A stretch of DNA of 64,000 bases from Candidatus Phyllobacterium onerii. Lineage in GTDB: Bacteria; Pseudomonadota; Alphaproteobacteria; Rhizobiales; Rhizobiaceae. The stretch's first letter is position 1; every line of letters begins with the position of its first letter. The notes under the pieces are model-generated. The model was not told the DNA's origin. It saw only the letters and a program-made list of their open reading frames with translations, and ran no database searches. Positions 54,315 to 62,042 of this stretch are shown one piece after another. Position numbers and translations under genes: made by a program. The stretch covers positions 248,001 to 312,000 of the forward strand of contig NZ_JAQMHX010000002.1 of assembly GCF_028331445.1 (NCBI RefSeq), given 5' to 3'.

Positions 54315-54493
54315 GCATGATTCCCCTAATTGATCCCCACTGGATTTTGTCTCTCGTGCCGTGTCGAAATTAGCGCTTATGTTATCGGTCGGACGTTGCG
54401 ACGAGATTTTCAATGCTACCAAGATAAAGCAGATCGCGCGAAAACACGTCAGATAATAGGCAAGTTATCCAAACGGGCCATGACACTATTTTA

Positions 54494-54774
54494 TCATGCA
54501 GCAGAAGGCCACACCCAATAGCTTCTTGGGTTCCCGATTGCGCGTTTGCCTCCTGCCAGAAACAGACCGCGAATGCTGCGCACCGCGACCCAACCAACCA
54601 AAAGATAACTGAGATTTGCAATCTGAACGATCCAAATCCTTATGTGTGCCAGTTCGAATGGGTCATATCCCTGACCTTAAAAAAGATTGCCGCTCCCGCA
54701 AGCAGCATCGCCAGCATTCCAAGTATGAAAACCACGGAACTCCGATATTGGAGTTCATAGTGTGATTCTCCCAT
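54494..54774 (-). pseudogene. Membrane protein gene with a one-base deletion
   Basis: ATG 54774 reads MGESHYELQYRSSVVFILGM then LAMLLAGAAIFFK, after which the same frame soon stops. The next frame continues GQGYDPFELAHIRIWIVQIA, then NLSYLLVGWVAVRSIRGLFL to a stop at 54494. Restoring one A in TTTTTTAAGG joins them as a 93-residue two-helix protein. The unshifted product would be only 44 residues. Confidence 0.55.
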
Positions 54775-55032
54775 TCTTAGGCAGTTGTTTTGCGTTTCTT
54801 TGCCTCGAAAAGTGCGACAAGGATCCACGGGAAAATGAACATGCTGAAGAGTATAAGAGCATAGTTTGAAGGAACACCGCTATGCAGGGCGATCAAGAAT
54901 ATACGGTAGCCTCCTTATAGCTCTAAACCGGGAAAGCGCCGTTGCTAACTTATTCCTTAAAAAAGACTTGGATGACTTCTCAAAATCATAGATGAGAAAT
55001 ACAACGTGTGTAGTTAGCCTATAAAAGGACAC

Positions 55033-55500
55033 ATGTTGACCGATAGTTCAGCTCCGAACAAAATTAACAGATATAAAGTAATCGCTGCAATTCTGGCGGT
55101 CGCGGCGCTCATCGGCTTCCGGGCAATTGCAATTGACCCGCACGATAAGGGCGATGTCGCTTACCTAGCTGAGAATTACACCGAGGTATATAAGGTGTGG
55201 AAACCGCTTGCCGAAAAGGGCTACGCGAGGGGGCAATATGATGTCGGTCTCCTATATGCCAACGGTTATGGCATGCCGCAAGATAATGTCACCGCCGCCT
55301 ACTGGTACCGCAAGTCTGCGGAACAAGGGAATTCGGACGCGCAGCGCAACCTCGGCCTCATGTATGCCAAGGGCGAGGGAGTGGGGAAGAACTATGGTCG
55401 GGCGTCTGAGTGGTTCAAAAAAGCCGCTGAGCAAGGTAATGCGGAGGCGCAAAAATATCTTGATGAGATGGCAGAAAAGGGCCTCATTTCCGCGACCTGA
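55033..55500 (+). CDS. Membrane-anchored Sel1-repeat protein
   Basis: A 155-residue protein with an N-terminal anchor (YKVIAAILAVAALIGFRAIA) and three Sel1-like repeats (KPLAEKGYARGQYDVGLLYA, AAYWYRKSAEQGNSDAQRNL, ASEWFKKAAEQGNAEAQKYL). AAAGGAC precedes the ATG. The solenoid would face the periplasm. Shorter relative of the Sel1 protein at 49565. Confidence 0.8.
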   Translation: MLTDSSAPNKINRYKVIAAILAVAALIGFRAIAIDPHDKGDVAYLAENYTEVYKVWKPLAEKGYARGQYDVGLLYANGYGMPQDNVTAAYWYRKSAEQGNSDAQRNLGLMYAKGEGVGKNYGRASEWFKKAAEQGNAEAQKYLDEMAEKGLISAT

Positions 55501-55543
55501 ATTTTTAAAATGCGCGGCTATTCTGGCAGGGGGCAATTGGAGA

Positions 55544-55768
55544 TCAAGTGCAGAAAACCGGAAGCTCGGCAAGCATTTGTGCCTGGTCCAACCTACCGAG
55601 GCGGCTGAAGGGCAACACCGTGATTGAGGGTTCGCGCGCCAAGGCTGCCGGCTGCGGTAGCGCGTACCAGGCACCGCCTCCCGCGATCAGTAGAGCAAGG
55701 AGGCCACCTACCGCGGCGGTATCCACCAGAACGTGTCGAGCAAGAGCAGAAGCGCTTCGTTTTTGCAA
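55544..55768 (-). pseudogene. Fragment of an adenylate cyclase-TPR gene
   Basis: The - strand encodes AVGGLLALLIAGGGAWYALP followed by REPSITVLPFSRLGRLDQAQ. The transmembrane helix then PSITVLPF is the same junction seen at SQPSIAVLPLDNVSGDPTQ in the intact cyclase gene at 57058-58902. Both ends are missing, so this is a relic of a third family member. Confidence 0.5.
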
Positions 55769-56127
55769 TAGATGATATGCGGACGTCGTTGATGAGAGCG
55801 ACGGCGTCGCGGATTGCGGCTTCTACGCGCATTCCACAAGTCCGACTTTAACGTCTGGCGGCTACGCCAAATTTTGATGAATTAGTCCTTTAATCAATTA
55901 CTTGAGCCGCTTTTGGTGGTTTTTTTGCTACCTAATATGCCGGGCATTCAGAGAAAGAGTCTCTTGAACTCATCACTCGAAGATAGTGGCTAGATTGTTT
56001 CCGGTGGAGCTCGTCAAACTATTGGTTGCGAGACGAGTGGGAGCCACCCAGCCAAACCGCGGCGAAACCGCCCCGATCCGCTATGTGATGAGGAAGGCCC
56101 GTGTCATGTTATCGATGGCCGACAGGA

Positions 56128-56982
56128 TTATGGATTATCGTTTACGGAGTGCTTTAGCCCTGCTTTATCAAGTCCGGTGATCCAGTGGTCCCGTTCAGTT
56201 GCGCTGCCATATTCATAGGCCGCTGACTTTGCCAGTGTCCAGTTTGGCTCAATCTCGCTGAACTCCTTCATGATCGCTTTTGCCTCGCTTAACATTGCCT
56301 TTGCCTTATCTGTGTCTGTCTCAGCGTCTGCGAGTTGGGCTGTGCTTGCGGCCACTATAAGCCGGACATCATTAGGCCTCTTGTCGTCGCCAATTTTTCC
56401 GATCTCGACTATGGCGTCCATGTAGCGCCCTAAGTGGTAATACCCCCTTGCCAAGAGCCAATGGTACCAATAGGCGTGATCCTTATTGCGATCCATTGCA
56501 TCGAGAACAAGCTGAACTGCCCGTTTCGGATCACCATAATAGATCAACGCCTCTGCCATGTCGGCGTCAAGGTCGGCGAGGTTTTTGACGTACCATTCAG
56601 AATCGGGCTTACTTTCAACGAGCTCGCGGGCGGTGGCGTATTCCTGAAAGCTCTCAGTAAATTTACCCTGATGCCAACGGAAGATTCCGAGATACCAGTG
56701 GCCCATGAAAAATTTGTGCCAGCCTTTGTTCTCATCCCTGCTCAACTCGACGGCTTCTAGGGCCCGCCGCTCGGCCTGCTCAAGCGCTGTCTGGCGAGGG
56801 CCCCAGTCATTTTCCAAATCCCGGCACCAAGCGTAGGACAATTCGGCATAGGCGGGCAAATAATTGATATCTTCTTCGTCTATTGCCCTTCGGTAGAGCT
56901 CCTTTGCCTCTTCATTTCCTTCGGGAGTCAACGGTTTATTTCTTGCTTGTCGGGTAAGCACCTTGGCTTGGGCGGTCGTCAT
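56128..56982 (-). CDS. TPR protein, paralogue of the cyclase C-terminal half
   Basis: A 284-residue TPR-rich protein without a cyclase domain or signal peptide (MTTAQAKVLTRQARNKPLTP). Its repeats align by eye with the C-terminal half of the next gene: TPEGNEEAKELYRRAI with TPEGNAEARQLFEKAI, ADMAEALIYYGDPKRAVQ with ADMAEALIYGGEPEKAIE, and a shared end (WITGLDKAGLK with WLTGLRKAGLK). It probably arose by duplication and loss of the N-terminal half, and could compete for the cyclase's partners. Confidence 0.75.
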   Translation of the reverse strand: MTTAQAKVLTRQARNKPLTPEGNEEAKELYRRAIDEEDINYLPAYAELSYAWCRDLENDWGPRQTALEQAERRALEAVELSRDENKGWHKFFMGHWYLGIFRWHQGKFTESFQEYATARELVESKPDSEWYVKNLADLDADMAEALIYYGDPKRAVQLVLDAMDRNKDHAYWYHWLLARGYYHLGRYMDAIVEIGKIGDDKRPNDVRLIVAASTAQLADAETDTDKAKAMLSEAKAIMKEFSEIEPNWTLAKSAAYEYGSATERDHWITGLDKAGLKHSVNDNP

Positions 56983-57057
56983 GTCATTTCCCCTTTGCTT
57001 TTACTTCGGTTGTGGTTTCGGCCAATTACTAAAGAGCTTTCAGGGGGCCGTTCGACC

Positions 57058-58902
57058 CTACATCTCCTTCAACCCGGCCTTCCGTAATCCAGTCAGCCAG
57101 TGCTGTCGGTCGCTGTCCTTCCGATAGAAATAAGCGGCCGATTTCGCGATCGACCAGTCGGGATCAATTTTGCTGAACTCGGCCATAATGGCTTGAGCTG
57201 CCGGAATGTCGCCGAGCTGCGCCTTGCTGGCTGCAGTGATCAAACGGACATCGTTCGGTGGAGAGTTGATCCTGCCGATGGCGTCGATGGCGGCCTGATA
57301 CTGGCCGGCCATATACCGGGCCCTGCCTTCGTTCCAATCATACCAGTATTCATAAAATGGATTGCGAAGCTTGGCAGCTTCGATCTGCTCTATCGCCTTC
57401 TCGGGCTCGCCGCCGTAAATCAGCGCCTCTGCCATGTCGGCTGCGAGGTCCGGATCGTTGGGATTTATTTGGCGTGCTGTTTCGTATTCCCTGAAAGCCT
57501 TTTCGAACTCACCCTTGTTCCACGCGACAATGGCCAGGTACCAATGGCTGCTGAAATCGTCATTCAACGCCAGGGCCTTCTTTGCAAGGTCTTCGGCCTT
57601 TTGGAGTGATGCTGCTGCATCATCAGTAAAGCCGCTCTGCGCCGCCCTGACATAGACGTAGGACAGTTCGGCATAGGCGGACGAATAGTTCGGATCGAGC
57701 TCGATCGCTTTTTCAAAAAGCTGACGGGCCTCGGCATTTCCCTCCGGCGTGACTTTACTGGGATCGGCCCAAATCGCTTTACCCTTCAGATAAAAGTCAT
57801 AGGCGCTCATGTTTTGTGTCAGCTTCTTGTTGGAGCGCCGCTCTTCGGCCGCCGTCACCTTAACAGCCAGGGCCGTGACGATATTCTTGGTAATATCCTC
57901 CTGTACCGTAAACGTGTCCCCCAAAGTCTGATCGTAGCGGTTTGCCCATAGGTGATAGCCAGTCTCGGCATCAATGAGTTGGGCGTTGATCCGCAGCCGC
58001 TCCGGGGTCTTTTGTACGGTGCCTTCCAGCACATAACGCACGCTCAGTGCCTTCCCTATGTCTTGAACTTTGGTCGGCTTGCCCTTGAACGTGGATGCCG
58101 AGTTGTAGGCGATGACCATGAGGCCGGAGAATTTGGAAAGATCACTCGTGATGTCATTGGTGATGCCGTTGCTGAAGTACTCTTGCGTCGGGTCGCCGCT
58201 GACATTGTCAAGCGGCAGGACCGCTATGGAAGGTTGCGACGGCGACAGGAGGTGCGATCCGGTTTCCATTTTGGCTGTTATCTCGGGTGCGTACTTCCAC
58301 CAGACCGGAAGTGCAATACCTGCAAGAAGCACTGCTGTTGCTGCCGCAAATCCCCACGCAGGGATGCGTCTGCGCGAGTGCGTTGGACCCACGCCTTTGA
58401 TTGAGTAAACGTGTACCGGAATGGGGATATTCTTCAGTTTTTTCGAGCCAAGGTCTACAAAGCCCAGGTTCGGCAGATGTTTCACTTGCTCGTAAAGAGT
58501 ACCGGAGACGCAAATTCCGCCAGGCTCGGACAGCCCTTCCAGACGCGCTGCAACATTAACCGCATCGCCAAGGAGATTATCCTGTTCGACAACGGCATCA
58601 CCCAGATTTAGTCCCACACGGAAAAGCATGCGCCAGTCTTCCGACAGCTTCTCATCGAGCAGCATTATTTGATTTTGGATTTCCACGGCACAGCGCATGG
58701 CCTCGACAGGGCTGTGGAATGCCGCGATCACGCTATCGCCGGCACCGCCGAATACGCGGCCGTTATAGGCCTGAACACGGTCCTGGATGATTGCCGCACA
58801 ATCTTTGAAGAGCGCGAGAGCGGCTTCCTCGTCTTTCCCGACGAGGCGGCTGTACTCGACCGCGTCAGCAGCCAGTATCGTAACAAGCCTGCGCTGCAGC
58901 AT
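57058..58902 (-). CDS. Class III adenylate/guanylate cyclase with TPR domain
   Basis: A 614-residue signalling protein: a class III cyclase domain (residues 5-170, LVTILAADAVEYSRLVGKDE, VFGGAGDSVIAAFHSPVEAM), one transmembrane helix near 195-215 (GFAAATAVLLAGIALPVWW), a TolB-like N-terminal module (SIAVLPLDNVSGDPTQEYFS) and C-terminal TPRs. This layout is very common in rhizobia, where it couples cAMP synthesis to an unknown periplasmic or stress input. The start at 58902 follows GAGAGGGGAAAG. Confidence 0.88.
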   Translation of the reverse strand: MLQRRLVTILAADAVEYSRLVGKDEEAALALFKDCAAIIQDRVQAYNGRVFGGAGDSVIAAFHSPVEAMRCAVEIQNQIMLLDEKLSEDWRMLFRVGLNLGDAVVEQDNLLGDAVNVAARLEGLSEPGGICVSGTLYEQVKHLPNLGFVDLGSKKLKNIPIPVHVYSIKGVGPTHSRRRIPAWGFAAATAVLLAGIALPVWWKYAPEITAKMETGSHLLSPSQPSIAVLPLDNVSGDPTQEYFSNGITNDITSDLSKFSGLMVIAYNSASTFKGKPTKVQDIGKALSVRYVLEGTVQKTPERLRINAQLIDAETGYHLWANRYDQTLGDTFTVQEDITKNIVTALAVKVTAAEERRSNKKLTQNMSAYDFYLKGKAIWADPSKVTPEGNAEARQLFEKAIELDPNYSSAYAELSYVYVRAAQSGFTDDAAASLQKAEDLAKKALALNDDFSSHWYLAIVAWNKGEFEKAFREYETARQINPNDPDLAADMAEALIYGGEPEKAIEQIEAAKLRNPFYEYWYDWNEGRARYMAGQYQAAIDAIGRINSPPNDVRLITAASKAQLGDIPAAQAIMAEFSKIDPDWSIAKSAAYFYRKDSDRQHWLTGLRKAGLKEM

Positions 58903-59023
58903 ATTCTTTCCCCTCTCCAACATACCATTATTCGGCCGAGAGCGGGTAATCGACGGTTCTAGTCAGTAAGGCTTAAGCCCTTGAGATTGGTTCATCTTGG
59001 GAATAGAAGGGAGCCGTCGAAGG

Positions 59024-60004
59024 CTATCGAAAAATACGTGTCGAAGCAGACGCCACGATCTTCTCGATCAGCGAGACGTAAGACAGGTTGGTCATTCGGG
59101 CGATGAGCGGGAGATCCGAATCTCTGGGATGCATGCCCGCGAGCGGATTTGCTTCCATGAAATTGACTTCGCCTGCACTATCGCAACGGACGTCGACGCG
59201 GCCACCATCACGCCCCCCGAGACACATCCACGCCGCGAGTGCGAGGTCCGCGGCGGCTCTGCTCGTCGCGTCATCTACCAGACGGGGAGCGACCCGCTCG
59301 TCAAAATGCTTCTTGTTGTCGTAAGAGTATATTTCAGGCTCCGGCCCGTCTTTGAGGACTATCTCCATTGTCCCGAGTGAATAGGCAGCCGATCCTGTTC
59401 CTAGAATACCCACCGTGAATTCGCGCCCGGGCAAATAGACTTCGACAAGCACTGGTTGTCTGTGGCGGGCGAGCAACCGCTCGCACCCTGATTGCAATTC
59501 TCCCCGATCGTGGATTTTCGACACGGCGGAGATACCCTTGCTGGTACCCTCGGCAATGGGTTTTATGAACAAGGGGAACGGCAGGGAAACACTCGTAATA
59601 TCAGAAATCGTCTCGACAACCGCGAAATCGGCTGTTCGGATACCACTGTCGCGAACAACCTGCTTCGCCGTCGCCTTGTGCAATGTGACAGTAAGACAAA
59701 GCGGATCGGCAAACATATAAGGAACCTCATAGGCCTCCAGCAGGGCGGGTGCCAATGCTTGGCGGCCGAAGCCGTACATTCCCTCCGCGCTGTTAAAAAC
59801 GAGATCCCACCGATCGCCTTGACCCAACCGCATTGCCAGCGCCTTGGCAGTACCGATACGTTCCGTCGAATGACCCAGCGAGTGCAACGCCGATTCTATT
59901 GCCTCGATCGTCTCTAACCTGTCGAACTCGGCAATCTCTTCCTCGGAGTAGCCTTCCTTCGCGTAGTCGTCCCTGAGATCGAATGTAATGCCAATCTTCA
60001 TCAT
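59024..60004 (-). CDS. ATP-grasp ligase, D-Ala-D-Ala ligase-like
   Basis: A 326-residue ATP-grasp enzyme (MMKIGITFDLRDDYAKEGYS), predicted to join a carboxylate to an amine using ATP. Family motifs include LPFPLFIKPIAEGTSKGISA (lysine of the ATP site), VEVYLPGREFTVGILG and the metal-binding GEVNFMEANPLAGMHPRDSD near the end. It is shorter and different from housekeeping Ddl, so a peptide or natural-product role is likely. The start at 60004 matches the family N-terminus. Confidence 0.85.
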   Translation of the reverse strand: MMKIGITFDLRDDYAKEGYSEEEIAEFDRLETIEAIESALHSLGHSTERIGTAKALAMRLGQGDRWDLVFNSAEGMYGFGRQALAPALLEAYEVPYMFADPLCLTVTLHKATAKQVVRDSGIRTADFAVVETISDITSVSLPFPLFIKPIAEGTSKGISAVSKIHDRGELQSGCERLLARHRQPVLVEVYLPGREFTVGILGTGSAAYSLGTMEIVLKDGPEPEIYSYDNKKHFDERVAPRLVDDATSRAAADLALAAWMCLGGRDGGRVDVRCDSAGEVNFMEANPLAGMHPRDSDLPLIARMTNLSYVSLIEKIVASASTRIFR

Positions 60005-60086
60005 TTGGCCCGCCTTCGTGGTCCCGCAATTTTTCAGCGCGGCGTAATCTACCATCGAATGGTCCGCCACCGATAAGGAGATTTAG

Positions 60087-60197
60087 AACATCAAAGCTGC
60101 CAAGGAGACGGGCAACTACGTCGATGAGCCCGAACGCGGACCGCCAACAGGCAAGGCCTTCCAGTGGCACAAGAACAGGCCACGGCGGCGTGCCTAG
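60087..60197 (+). pseudogene. Small protein gene that lost its start codon
   Basis: The frame NIKAAKETGNYVDEPERGPP followed by TGKAFQWHKNRPRRRA ends at TAG 60195-60197. A ribosome site AAGGAG (60075-60080) is correctly placed, but where a start would lie the sequence reads ATTTAG; one added T would restore ATG. Its tail duplicates the one at 37091-37177. The remainder of 60198-60334 shows no gene. Confidence 0.55.
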
Positions 60198-60220
60198 TGT
60201 GATTGTCACTGGCAGACATA
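60111..60220 (+). repeat. Diverged direct repeat, copy 2 (partner 37091-37200)
   Basis: Collinear with the copy at 37091-37200, sharing the coding tail ending in RRRA-stop and the trailing GGCAGACATA. Upstream sequences of the two copies differ, so only the 3' part is shared. Confidence 0.7.
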
Positions 60221-60334
60221 CTATTGACGCCAGCCCAAGTGAGTATTTCAATGTTCGGATCGCTTGGTCTATCAACGGCGCACTAGCGATTAAGAGCCCT
60301 ACGCGCTCCAGCCATTGATGTTGGAGGATGTGTC

Positions 60335-60577
60335 ATGTCTCTGCATCTTTTTGAAAAACTCACCTACAGCGAAGACGATTGGGACATTATGCAGGACGCC
60401 CACCTTAAGGCGTGCGAGTTTCTCGGCCACGACCCGGTTTTCTATAAAAATGCGGACCGCTTGGCGCGCACCATAATGAATCTCTTCGATGGCGGCGCGC
60501 GTGATTTTCAGATCATCGCTTCGATAGCGGCCCATCGGGAAGCCATGTTGGACCGTCAATTAGCCACGTATCATTGA
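60335..60577 (+). CDS. 80-residue soluble orphan
   Basis: Starts MSLHLFEKLTYSEDDWDIMQ and continues DAHLKACEFLGHDPVFYKNA then TIMNLFDGGARDFQIIASIA. Related by eye to the truncated gene at 28823. GGAGGATGTGTC lies before the ATG. Small proteins of this pattern are frequent in rhizobia; function unknown. Confidence 0.65.
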   Translation: MSLHLFEKLTYSEDDWDIMQDAHLKACEFLGHDPVFYKNADRLARTIMNLFDGGARDFQIIASIAAHREAMLDRQLATYH

Positions 60578-60630
60578 TTGTCGCAAAACATGTATGATTG
60601 CCAAATCTTCGAAAGGTTTGGTGGCTGGTC

Positions 60631-60840
60631 ATGACTTTGACGAAACTGCAGCATTTCTGGATCTTGGGGCTCGAATGCGATCCTCTGTTTGATCGACACT
60701 ATACACCACATGGCCAGACTGAGCTTTCCTGTGAGCGCCACGGATGGACCGAGTATATTCAAAGCGGGCCAACAAGCTGGAAGTGGCAAATCACTGGGGC
60801 CGGGAAACGGGCTCTAGAAACTCACAACGCCCGGCGGTGA
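60631..60840 (+). CDS. 69-residue orphan
   Basis: ATG 60631 gives MTLTKLQHFWILGLECDPLF and a tail TSWKWQITGAGKRALETHNA resembling the end of a winged-helix repeat, as in small ITxAGxxAL proteins. GGTGG precedes the ATG. An upstream ATG at 60598 would add 11 less convincing residues. Not otherwise recognised. Confidence 0.5.
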   Translation: MTLTKLQHFWILGLECDPLFDRHYTPHGQTELSCERHGWTEYIQSGPTSWKWQITGAGKRALETHNARR

Positions 60841-60904
60841 GGCTGACGGGCCCCTTCGAGCTTCGCCGAACCCGTAACCGAAAAGGCCTAATAACGGAAA
60901 CAAC

Positions 60905-60923
60905 CCCGAATTATTGGTTCGGG
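60905..60923 (-). terminator. Terminator of the AraC-family gene
   Basis: Stem CCCGAA/TTCGGG with a 7-base loop; read on the - strand it is followed by GTTGTTT. It lies 9 bases after the stop of the regulator gene. Confidence 0.55.
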
Positions 60924-60931
60924 ATCTCTTG

Positions 60932-61957
60932 CTAATTTTGCTTCAGTGCCTGACGTAAGGCACCAAACCGCAGACGATAACGCGCCGGGGTCAAACCCGT
61001 CTTTCGGCGGAACAGGCGGCCAAAGAAGCTCGTATCCTCATAGCCAGCCTCGTTGGCGATGGCTTCGATAGGCAGATCGGTGGCCTCCAGCATTTGCTTG
61101 GCTTCCTCGAGCCGTAGTGCGTGCACATAGTCGAGGGGTTTCATGCCCGTTGCTTTTGTGAAGCGGCGGATGAATGAGCGTTCCGGCAGACCAGAACGTG
61201 TTGCCATCGCGGCCACCGGGGCGTGGGTTTTGTAGTTCATTGCCAGCCATTCCTGGCAACCGTTGATGACAGCATCGGTTGTCTGCCGGAAGGTCGTCAG
61301 TGATGCAAATGGCTGTTGCCCCATGTCATGCCACTGCAGCATGTAGACCTTGGCGACCTCCATGGCCTCCTTCAGACCGACAAACCGCGCGATCAGGTAA
61401 AGTGCCAGATCCTGCCAGCTCGATCCGCCTCCCGCCATGACGATGCGCTGCGCCTCGCCGCTCAACACGAGGGACCGATCCAGTCTGACGCGCACCCCCG
61501 CATAGTTATTTGTCAGCGTCTTCACATAACCCCAGTGAATGGTGGCGTCACAATTGGTGAGTAGTCCGGCCTCGCCGAGCAGCACCGCGCCCGAACAGGC
61601 GCTGGCCATCATTGCACCATGTTCGTGGGATCGCTTAAGCCATTCCGCCTCAGGGTCATACATTCCGCTGACACTTTCGCCTGGATTGACGAAGAAATCG
61701 GGAATGCACACGATGTCGGGTTGCGGGCAGTCTTTGAAATCGTGGTCAGGCTTTACCCAGATGCCATTGGCAGCCTGGAACCCGTCCTTGCTCCGGGCGA
61801 CGATGTAGGGACGCATGCTCTGTTCGCCGGCTTCACCCGTTACGATGAAGGGGAAGTCGCGGCCGGGAGACGAGAACAGGTCAAACATGCCGTACAACGC
61901 GGAGGCCGTAACTTCCGGCACAGCGAGAATGGCAACATTGATCTGACCGTCTTGCAT
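60932..61957 (-). CDS. GlxA-type regulator: DJ-1/PfpI domain plus AraC DNA-binding domain
   Basis: A 341-residue transcription factor. Residues 8-190 form a DJ-1/PfpI-like class I amidotransferase fold (INVAILAVPEVTASALYGMF, MMASACSGAVLLGEAGLLTN with the nucleophile-elbow Cys). Residues 235-330 form an AraC double helix-turn-helix (SFIRRFTKATGMKPLDYVHA and ANEAGYEDTSFFGRLFRRKT). It is divergent from the FAD oxidase gene, 85 bases apart, so likely controls it in response to a small molecule. Confidence 0.9.
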   Translation of the reverse strand: MQDGQINVAILAVPEVTASALYGMFDLFSSPGRDFPFIVTGEAGEQSMRPYIVARSKDGFQAANGIWVKPDHDFKDCPQPDIVCIPDFFVNPGESVSGMYDPEAEWLKRSHEHGAMMASACSGAVLLGEAGLLTNCDATIHWGYVKTLTNNYAGVRVRLDRSLVLSGEAQRIVMAGGGSSWQDLALYLIARFVGLKEAMEVAKVYMLQWHDMGQQPFASLTTFRQTTDAVINGCQEWLAMNYKTHAPVAAMATRSGLPERSFIRRFTKATGMKPLDYVHALRLEEAKQMLEATDLPIEAIANEAGYEDTSFFGRLFRRKTGLTPARYRLRFGALRQALKQN

Positions 61958-62042
61958 GGCAGAATCGACCGCCTTTCAGCGTTTACGACTTTAGTACCGA
62001 ACATCCGACAGTGCTAGGATCCCTGTTACAGGAGGAGCCGAG

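Noticed and set aside
58971-58981. GGCTTAAGCC palindrome downstream of the ATP-grasp gene
   Set aside because: Ten-base palindrome with no loop and no T-run; too short to interpret.
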